Source: Nitrososphaerales archaeon TH5896 (GTDB lineage Archaea > Thermoproteota > Nitrososphaeria > Nitrososphaerales > Nitrososphaeraceae). Taken from it: a stretch of 11,124 bases of DNA. The notes below the pieces were generated by a model that made no database searches, was not told the origin of the DNA, and saw only the letters and a program-made list of their open reading frames with translations. The translations under genes were made by a program, and so were the position numbers. Positions 6,727 through 11,124 of this stretch are shown here, one piece after another; the stretch's first letter is position 1, and every line of letters begins with the position of its first letter. The stretch is taken from NCBI GenBank assembly GCA_014523625.1, contig JAATVP010000041.1, positions 1 through 11,124 on the forward strand. Reading direction: 5' to 3'.

Positions 6727-6809
6727 CTGTCTAGATCCAAATGTTTACAAGCCACAACTAGGAATCTAACTAGATTCGATTTGATCGAGCGACATTAGTA
6801 TCTAGACAG
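6727..6809. repeat. Nested inverted repeats
   Basis: CTGTCTAGAT (6727-6736) and ATCTAGACAG (6800-6809) are perfect 10-bp inverted arms. Inside their 63-nt interval lies a second perfect dyad, GAATCTA (6762-6768) and TAGATTC (6771-6777) with only two bases between. A short CGAT-TTG-ATCG dyad follows at 6777-6787. As RNA this could fold into a branched element; as DNA the inner dyad looks like a dimeric repressor site. Function is unknown. Confidence 0.55.
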
Positions 6810-6975
6810 CCATTGCGAGCATAATTCGATCTACAAATTCTTCCTCTGTTGTGGCTAACTATCTAGGTGAAATTCTGTGAATGAGGTTACCTTGCAAAAG
6901 AACTGCACAGTCAAAGGTATTACACCTGATAAAGTATTCCTCAATTTTGTATGGCCATAGTAGACTATTAGAAAT

Positions 6976-7007
6976 ATCAGGTTTTACACTAATCAGGTTT
7001 TACACTA
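6976..7007. repeat. Perfect 16-bp tandem direct repeat upstream of argH
   Basis: ATCAGGTTTTACACTA occurs twice head to tail (6976-6991 and 6992-7007) without mismatch. A third, degenerate copy in inverted orientation (11 of 14 bases matching) is at 6917-6930. ATCAGG appears again at 7061-7066, just downstream of the presumed argH TATA box. Spacing and orientation suggest binding sites for a regulator of argH, which is inference. Confidence 0.7.
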
Positions 7008-7017
7008 TTTCTAGTCT

Positions 7018-7044
7018 CCTTTTAAGAGATCAGATCTTTAAAGG
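7018..7044. promoter_or_regulatory. Hairpin or dyad just upstream of the argH promoter
   Basis: CCTTTTAAGA (7018-7027) pairs with TCTTTAAAGG (7035-7044), a 10-bp stem with one T-T mismatch and a 7-nt loop. It lies just upstream of the TATA-like box and therefore probably is not transcribed with argH. It could be an operator or the terminator of an upstream transcript. Confidence 0.4.
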
Positions 7045-7052
7045 GTCAGCAA

Positions 7053-7061
7053 AATATTAAA
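7053..7061 (+). promoter_or_regulatory. Putative TATA box of argH (leaderless)
   Basis: AATATTAAA is centred 28 bp upstream of the argH ATG (7085), preceded by an A-rich stretch that could serve as the BRE. No Shine-Dalgarno motif precedes the ATG, so translation from a leaderless transcript is the simplest reading. Confidence 0.5.
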
Positions 7062-7084
7062 TCAGGGCATTGTTTCTTTAACCT

Positions 7085-8575
7085 ATGTATAGATCTAGGC
7101 CGGAAGGTTCAATCGATCGAGAGATTTTGAATTACGTTTCTTCACTAAAGGATGACTCTGAAATTTTTTTCTATGATATAATTGGCAGTGAGGTCCACGT
7201 AATAATGCTACACGAAATCGGATATCTGTCGAGAGGAGAATTAGTTGAGCTTTTGCAAGCCTTGGAGGAGGCTAAACATCATCCTAAATCAATCATGAAA
7301 AAAAGTGAGCATGAAGATGTCCATGAATCTGTAGAGTCTTTTGTGGTTGAAAAAATTGGGATGAGTAAGGGAGGGATGTTACAGACAGCTAGGTCCAGGA
7401 ATGATCAGGTTATGACTGATCTTAAGATGAAGGTCCGAAATGATATCAATGAGGTCAGTATTCTGTTAGGAAATTTGGTAGAGACCTTACTCAATAGTGC
7501 TGATTCTAACAAACAGACACTAATGTTACTTTACACTCATTTACAACATGCGCAGATTGGAACATTTTCCCATTACCTCCTATCTTACACGGAGTCGATC
7601 TTTCGTGACATGGAGAGACTAGAGGAATTATATAGTAGAATTAATCAGTCCCCTCTTGGTTCATTGGCCATTGGGGGATCTTCTTTTTCCGTAGATCGAA
7701 ATCGAACGGCTTCGTTACTCGGTTTCGACCAGTTGAGTATCAACAGCATAGATGCAACAAGTTCTAGGGACATGATTCTAGAATATCTCGCTTGCTTGGG
7801 CATCCTTATGATTACTTTGAGCAGAATCTCTGAGGATTTTATTCTCTGGACCACTGATGAATTCAAATATATTGAACTTGCTGATTCTGCCAGTTCAACC
7901 TCTAGCGCGATGCCTCAAAAGAAAAACCCTGATCCTTTGGAAATATTGAGGTCAAAATCTGGAGGAATTCTAGGAAATCTTATTGCTTCGATGACAATAT
8001 TGAAAGGGTTACCATCTGGATATAGTAGGGATTTGCAGGATCTGAAAAGTCTTGTCTTCTCCTCAACTACAACGACTGTGAATTCGCTAAGTATGCTAAG
8101 GTTTGTCATTGAATCCTCTATAGTTCACAAAACCAGAATGTTAGAGATCGCTAAAAGCAGCTTCGCTAATGCAATTGACGTAGCAGAACTTTTGACTTCT
8201 AAGAAGTATCTAGAATTTAGGTCTGCGCACAAACTCGTAGGTTCTCTGGTAAAGTTGGCTATATCCAACGGCAAACATTCATTGGAGGATTTAGGCGAAA
8301 TAGAGATCGAACAGCTGTTACAAGCTTCCGGATATCAAATACAAGTAGAAGCATTAAAAGAAATAATTGTTGCTTGTCGCGCCGAGAACGTGTTAGCCTT
8401 GAGGAAATCAAAAGGTTCACCAAACCACTCAGAGCAAGTTGAAATGATTCATCACAATAAGATGAGGTTAATGAACTTCAGAGATAGAACGGCAAAGAGG
8501 AAGAAGGCTATTGATAAAGCGTACGACGACCTATCTAAAATTGTCAGATCGTACACATTTGGCTCAGAGTCGTAG
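7085..8575 (+). CDS. argH: Argininosuccinate lyase
   Basis: The 496-residue cytoplasmic enzyme splits argininosuccinate into arginine and fumarate, the last step of arginine biosynthesis. It belongs to the fumarase/aspartase superfamily and acts as a homotetramer. Conserved region 1 is TARSRNDQV (101-109). Region 2 is YTHLQHAQ (150-157) with the catalytic-base histidine near 151-152. NQSPLGSLAIGG (187-198) follows. The signature loop SSAMPQKKNPDPLE (273-286) carries the catalytic serine. RDLQDLK follows about 40 residues later. Differences from the usual MPGYTHLQRAQP are the loss of PG before YTHLQ (LL here) and Arg to His after it. A long C-terminal region completes a slightly longer than usual ArgH (about 460). 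No other arg gene is nearby; the gene has its own apparent promoter and a repeat-rich upstream region. Confidence 0.92.
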   Translation: MYRSRPEGSIDREILNYVSSLKDDSEIFFYDIIGSEVHVIMLHEIGYLSRGELVELLQALEEAKHHPKSIMKKSEHEDVHESVESFVVEKIGMSKGGMLQTARSRNDQVMTDLKMKVRNDINEVSILLGNLVETLLNSADSNKQTLMLLYTHLQHAQIGTFSHYLLSYTESIFRDMERLEELYSRINQSPLGSLAIGGSSFSVDRNRTASLLGFDQLSINSIDATSSRDMILEYLACLGILMITLSRISEDFILWTTDEFKYIELADSASSTSSAMPQKKNPDPLEILRSKSGGILGNLIASMTILKGLPSGYSRDLQDLKSLVFSSTTTTVNSLSMLRFVIESSIVHKTRMLEIAKSSFANAIDVAELLTSKKYLEFRSAHKLVGSLVKLAISNGKHSLEDLGEIEIEQLLQASGYQIQVEALKEIIVACRAENVLALRKSKGSPNHSEQVEMIHHNKMRLMNFRDRTAKRKKAIDKAYDDLSKIVRSYTFGSES

Positions 8576-8646
8576 TTAATCAGTTGACGAATTCTAAATG
8601 CCTAGATAATTTAAGGACATGATATCTTCTACTGGATAAGAAAACA
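8576..8646. other. Convergent gap between argH and tRNA-Gln
   Basis: This 71-bp gap has no gene. On the minus strand the bases directly after the tRNA (TGTTTTCTTA) are T-rich and could end the tRNA transcript. Confidence 0.4.
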
Positions 8647-8741
8647 TAGCCCGGCCCAGATTCGAACTGGGGTCAAAGGCTCCAAAGGCCTCTATGCTTG
8701 GCCACTACATTCGGCGTGGACTAGATACACCCTACCGGGCT
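8647..8741 (-). tRNA. tRNA-Gln (TTG) with a 22-nt intron in the D-arm
   Basis: The minus strand gives a 95-nt precursor that folds to a normal 73-nt tRNA once 22 nt are removed. Acceptor strands AGCCCGG and CCGGGCT pair over 7 bp with discriminator A; CCA is not encoded. The anticodon arm is GAGGC-CTTTGGA-GCCTT with anticodon TTG at 8683-8685 (UUG, glutamine). A 4-nt variable loop (TGAC) follows, then the T-arm CCCAG-TTCGAAT-CTGGG. The D-arm is complete only if the segment 8710-8731 is removed: exon 1 (8732-8741) ends ...TAG and exon 2 (8647-8709) starts TGTAGTGGCC, restoring a D-stem GTGT/GCAT. A TATA-like box lies about 26 bp upstream. The acceptor 5' strand is duplicated just upstream (8743-8749). 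The DUF354 gene precedes it on the same strand, 40 bp away. Confidence 0.9.
8710..8731 (-). other. Non-canonical tRNA intron, between positions 10 and 11 of tRNA-Gln
   Basis: The 22-nt segment fits a relaxed bulge-helix-bulge splicing site. Exon bases CGGT (positions 5-8) pair with intron GCCG to make the 4-bp central helix. Bulge 1 is AG|G and bulge 2 is AA|T, each cut after its second base. The intron inner helix is GTG/CAC with a 9-nt loop. The outer helix is weak, as is common for non-canonical archaeal introns. Splicing by the archaeal tRNA endonuclease is known for such sites; the exact borders here are my inference. Confidence 0.72.
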
Positions 8742-8742
8742 T

Positions 8743-8749
8743 CCGGGCT
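8743..8749 (-). repeat. Duplicate of the tRNA-Gln 5' acceptor strand
   Basis: AGCCCGG at 8743-8749 (minus strand) repeats the first seven bases of the tRNA (8735-8741), one base apart. If transcribed, it could pair with the 3' acceptor strand in competition with the genuine 5' end. The TATA spacing instead suggests transcription starts close to 8741, leaving the copy outside the transcript. Confidence 0.6.
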
Positions 8750-8762
8750 CCCACTATTGAAG

Positions 8763-8770
8763 GAATATAA
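8763..8770 (-). promoter_or_regulatory. Putative TATA box of tRNA-Gln
   Basis: GTTATATT on the minus strand, centred about 25-26 bp upstream of the tRNA 5' end, within the 40-bp gap after the DUF354 stop. This is the expected archaeal TATA-to-start distance for a tRNA with almost no leader. Confidence 0.45.
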
Positions 8771-8781
8771 CTTTAATAATG

Positions 8782-9849
8782 TTACTGGTGGGCTAAAATA
8801 TATCGCATAACGGTCTGGATAGGGTCTTCCATTTTCTCCAAAATGAGCTTTGCATTTTGTTTTTGATTGGAGGATCTACTAGGATCATTGAGAGTCTTTG
8901 TAGTGAATTTTACTAGATCAGCTGGCTTTAACGCCTTTAATAGAAGTCCCGTTTTTAACAAATACCTTTCTACGTAAAATGAAATAGGAGCTATGGAGAT
9001 AGCAGGCTTGCCCATGAGACAAGCCTCAGCAGTCATTGTTCCTCCAGCTCCTATGAATAGGTCACAAGAATTTATTGCAGCTGTCCCATCGATAATGTTT
9101 CCTACAGCAGAAACTTTATCTTGATACCTCTCATTGACCTTCGTCACCTGATCAGAGTACCTGCAGATAACAACGATGTTTGCCAATTCGTGGATTGATT
9201 TAACTAAACTATCAAGGAAAAAGTACCCATTCTTCTTAACCGAACTCTCAGTCAAATAAGCTGCCTTTGACTCTTCCAATCTCACTAAAATATTCTTCTT
9301 ATCTCCATTCCCGTAGATCAAACCTGTGGGATGTGAGGAGGGTTGGCCAATACCTCGTTTAAGCCACGCTACAGGGTCTAACGCCTTATATCTTACGATG
9401 TTTGTCTTTGGTAAACCGAACCTATTCCATGCAGAATACGGGATTATCCATGGACAAAACAGCAAATCTGTCAGTGGAGCCGTCAGCTTCGAAACAGCTG
9501 TAGCATGAGGAGAATCGCTGAAACAATAATGTTTGATTCCTAGTCCAAAAGACACCCGAGCTCCTTCTGGTGATGAGAATGTGATTGCCAGATCTGGCTC
9601 AAATGCTTGTACCATCTCTGCCAATTCAAATACACGGGATGCACTAGCTCTTAGCTTGTCGTACCTACCTTCTCCTCCATGTTTGCCAACCACCTCTAAT
9701 TCAAGATTCCTTATTCTCGCAAGTTCAATGGCTTCTCTGTAATCTCTCGAAGTAGAAAGGACATCGTGGCCACCTATCATGAGAGAATCAACTAAAGGTT
9801 TGAAAAACATAACCTGTTTGGGAGTCAAAATATCAAGCCATACTTTCAT
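8782..9849 (-). CDS. DUF354 family protein, GT-B glycosyltransferase-like
   Basis: The 355-residue protein matches DUF354, a family found mostly in archaea with a two-domain glycosyltransferase-B-like architecture. The N-terminal domain begins MKVWLDILTPKQVMFFKPLVDSL and continues with GHDVLSTSRDYREAIELA and GKHGGEG (55-61), the strands and loops of a Rossmann half. The C-terminal domain has SCDLFIGAGGTMTAEACLMGKPAISI (261-286), resembling the nucleotide-sugar-binding segment of UDP-sugar epimerase/GT-B enzymes. No signal peptide or membrane helix is seen, so it is probably cytoplasmic or peripheral. The start is ATG 9847-9849. The divergent neighbour is a nucleotide-sugar-dehydrogenase-like gene, which fits a role in glycan or cell-surface polymer synthesis; substrate and activity are unknown. 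Confidence 0.82.
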   Translation of the reverse strand: MKVWLDILTPKQVMFFKPLVDSLMIGGHDVLSTSRDYREAIELARIRNLELEVVGKHGGEGRYDKLRASASRVFELAEMVQAFEPDLAITFSSPEGARVSFGLGIKHYCFSDSPHATAVSKLTAPLTDLLFCPWIIPYSAWNRFGLPKTNIVRYKALDPVAWLKRGIGQPSSHPTGLIYGNGDKKNILVRLEESKAAYLTESSVKKNGYFFLDSLVKSIHELANIVVICRYSDQVTKVNERYQDKVSAVGNIIDGTAAINSCDLFIGAGGTMTAEACLMGKPAISIAPISFYVERYLLKTGLLLKALKPADLVKFTTKTLNDPSRSSNQKQNAKLILEKMEDPIQTVMRYILAHQ

Positions 9850-9879
9850 GGAATATGGGATAGACTACTAATCATGAAT

Positions 9880-9894
9880 AGAAAAGACTTTTCT
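9880..9894. promoter_or_regulatory. Perfect dyad in the divergent DUF354 / dehydrogenase-like promoter region
   Basis: AGAAAAG and CTTTTCT, 7-bp arms around a single A, lie within the 97-bp gap between two divergent genes, about 30 bp upstream of the DUF354 start. It could be a shared operator. The low sequence complexity means it could also arise by chance. Confidence 0.35.
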
Positions 9895-9931
9895 TTAACT
9901 CTTACATAGCAGCGTTATCCTATGTTTGAGG

Positions 9932-9936
9932 GGAGG
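9932..9936 (+). promoter_or_regulatory. Shine-Dalgarno site supporting the TTG start at 9947
   Basis: GGAGG within AGGGGAGGCG ends 10 nt before TTG 9947. This decides in favour of the TTG over the later GTG at 9974. Confidence 0.55.
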
Positions 9937-9946
9937 CGAATCCGGT

Positions 9947-11124
9947 TTGAGTCTAGAAACAGCATCTAAACCAGTGGTTGTATACGGACTCAGTACTGAA
10001 GGTTATAAAATAGCCTCCACAATTGCAACCAGAGGACATACTGTGTCCTTGATCGACGAATCCGCACGAATGGCTATAATGCTCAAACCCGAAATAATTA
10101 AGACATATCCTACAGTAAGCTCCCTTTTAGAGGATGAGCCATTGCTTGAGCTACAGCCTGTAGATGTTGCCATCAAAATGGCGTCATATGTATTCTTTTC
10201 TCCAAAGGTTCGGAAGACTGGTCAGGATGTAAGGGCGGACATTTCCTCAAAATTAAGAGACGTCGCAAGGTCCATAAGTCCTGGGACATCAATTGTATTT
10301 ACCCTTCCTACTGGAGTGGGGGGCAACACCGAGAATATTGCACTAATTGAGCACCTGACAGGGTTTGTGATCGGGCGAGACATTTATTACTATTACATGC
10401 CGATTACCTCTCTTTCTGAACTTCACCAACCAGATCTTTTGGTCGGATCGTCATCGTCAAACAAGAATGATCTCCATTTGTTGGGCCTTATTCAGGATCA
10501 GCCCCAAACAGGGGATTCAAATATTGTTGATATCTATTCAGCGGAGCTTGCCCACGTTATTAGAATCTTGGAGCATTATACCAGCTTAGCTGGGACCCTA
10601 GAGGTATGCAAACAAACACGTTCTTCAGGGTTTCCCTCTCAAGTACTTCAGAACAAATATGGCGAATTATACATCGACGAAATTTCAAATGGATTGTACG
10701 ACCTTCGTGTCGTTGCTTCATCCCTTTCAGGAGCAGGTCCTTTGGCATACTTAGTGAATGGTACCATTAAAGGAATTGAAGGATACGTTAAGCATTTGAT
10801 AGACAGACTCCGATTGGTCTTAAAGACAGCTGAACTAAAGGCAAGTAGGACAAGGGTAATAATTGCTTGGACTCTTGACCAGAACGAAATGAAAGGAGAC
10901 AAGATTGAATTATTTTCCACAATGGAGTCGAGATTAAAGGACTACATTGGCGATGTGGAACGAAGACCTGGTACTTCACTAGATATCTATCCAACTGATA
11001 AGAACACAGTCGTCATAGCTTGCTCGAAGGACGACTTTGGTGCCATTTCTAGAACAGATAGTCATAACCTCGATTTGATAATCATGAAGGCAAATCCAGT
11101 CTGTGAAGCTATGGTCAATGGATA
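9947..11124 (+). CDS. Nucleotide-sugar (UDP-glucose/UDP-ManNAc) dehydrogenase-like protein, 3'-truncated by the window
   Basis: The frame is open from TTG 9947 to the window edge, giving 392 residues without a stop; the rest lies outside. Residues 10-38 (VVVYGLSTEGYKIASTIATRGHTVSLIDE) form an N-terminal dinucleotide-binding beta-alpha-beta fold with GLSTEG in place of the usual GxGxxG. SPGTSIVFTLPTGVGGNTENIALIE (111-135) aligns in kind with the strand before the substrate domain of the UDP-glucose/GDP-mannose dehydrogenase family. The middle has a helical dimerisation-like region (198-225). Residues 301-333 (TRVIIAWTLDQNEMKGDKIELFSTMESRLKDYI) look like the C-terminal nucleotide-sugar-binding domain. 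I cannot find the catalytic cysteine motif (GGxCxPxD); the corresponding place reads SLSGAGPLAYLVNG. A regulatory or non-catalytic role is possible. It is divergent from DUF354. Confidence 0.62.
   Translation, partial: MSLETASKPVVVYGLSTEGYKIASTIATRGHTVSLIDESARMAIMLKPEIIKTYPTVSSLLEDEPLLELQPVDVAIKMASYVFFSPKVRKTGQDVRADISSKLRDVARSISPGTSIVFTLPTGVGGNTENIALIEHLTGFVIGRDIYYYYMPITSLSELHQPDLLVGSSSSNKNDLHLLGLIQDQPQTGDSNIVDIYSAELAHVIRILEHYTSLAGTLEVCKQTRSSGFPSQVLQNKYGELYIDEISNGLYDLRVVASSLSGAGPLAYLVNGTIKGIEGYVKHLIDRLRLVLKTAELKASRTRVIIAWTLDQNEMKGDKIELFSTMESRLKDYIGDVERRPGTSLDIYPTDKNTVVIACSKDDFGAISRTDSHNLDLIIMKANPVCEAMVNG

Larger units (their letters stand above)
6642..7084. other. Gene-free region upstream of argH and of the DUF59 gene
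   Basis: This 443-bp stretch separates two divergent genes and is the longest gap in the window. I found no convincing gene in it. It contains a nested pair of inverted repeats (6727-6809), an inverted copy of a repeat unit (6917-6930), a perfect 16-bp tandem repeat (6976-7007), a 10-bp hairpin (7018-7044) and a TATA-like box (7053-7061). It is rich in ATCAGG, CTAGA and TAGATTC words. It is more structured than the other intergenic regions here and may hold operators or a small RNA. Confidence 0.6.

Noticed and set aside
6727..6809. Insertion-sequence ends
   Set aside because: The inverted arms enclose only 63 bp without a transposase, and no flanking target duplication is evident.
6976..7007. 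CRISPR-like direct repeat
   Set aside because: There are only two perfect copies, directly adjacent with no spacer, and no cas gene nearby.
7018..7044. A riboswitch or attenuator in the argH leader
   Set aside because: The hairpin lies upstream of the TATA-like box, so it is probably not part of the argH transcript.
6881..7060. A 59-codon rightward frame (ATG 6881 to TAA 7060) in the gap upstream of argH, with GGTGA 10 nt before it
   Set aside because: It runs across the tandem repeat, the hairpin and the presumed argH TATA box; its composition (MRLPCKRTAQSKVLHLIKYSS...) shows no recognisable domain and looks like chance.
8576..8646. A mobile-element attachment site at the tRNA 3' end
   Set aside because: I found no second copy of the tRNA 3' segment and no integrase in the window.
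10560..10994. Leftward open frames inside the right-edge dehydrogenase-like gene
   Set aside because: They are antisense to a long open frame of 392 codons with recognisable folds, and their own products show no domain.

Overview
The window looks like chromosomal DNA of an ammonia-oxidiser-type archaeon (Nitrososphaerota, formerly Thaumarchaeota), probably a soil lineage. Moderate GC, many AGA/AGG arginine codons, frequent TTG starts, TATA-box promoters at leaderless distance, an archease, an archaeal-type histidyl-tRNA synthetase, a DUF354 protein and a tRNA with a non-canonical intron all fit this. The assignment is inference from gene content; no rRNA or amo gene is present.

Left part (1-2615): a possible C-terminal remnant of an isocitrate/isopropylmalate dehydrogenase-type protein (1-45), then leftward thioredoxin and archease genes. 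A divergent 90-bp gap with an (AAT)5 run leads to rightward hisS, which meets a small uncharacterised leftward gene tail to tail with 2 bp between them.

Centre (2616-6641): a rightward operon for succinate dehydrogenase/fumarate reductase in the order sdhA-sdhC-sdhD-sdhB. It encodes a complete complex II: flavoprotein, two three-helix cytochrome b-like anchors, and a three-cluster iron-sulfur subunit. A convergent MIP18/DUF59 (SufT-like) gene follows, of a family that matures Fe-S proteins.

Right part (6642-11124): a 443-bp gene-free stretch rich in dyads and short repeats ends at what looks like a leaderless promoter for argH (argininosuccinate lyase). Convergent with argH is a tRNA-Gln(TTG) gene in which I find a 22-nt intron in the D-arm with correctly phased bulge-helix-bulge splice sites. 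Upstream of it on the same strand is a DUF354 GT-B-like protein. Divergent from that is a rightward gene, cut by the window edge, for a nucleotide-sugar-dehydrogenase-like protein that seems to lack the catalytic cysteine.

Functionally the window mixes central metabolism (complex II, arginine synthesis), translation (HisRS, tRNA-Gln), RNA ligation support (archease, an activator of the RtcB ligase that joins tRNA exons) and a probable surface-glycan locus. I see no mobile element, CRISPR array or defence cluster. The most unusual items are the intron-bearing tRNA-Gln with its duplicated 5' acceptor strand, the structured region upstream of argH, and the degenerate dehydrogenase-like protein.
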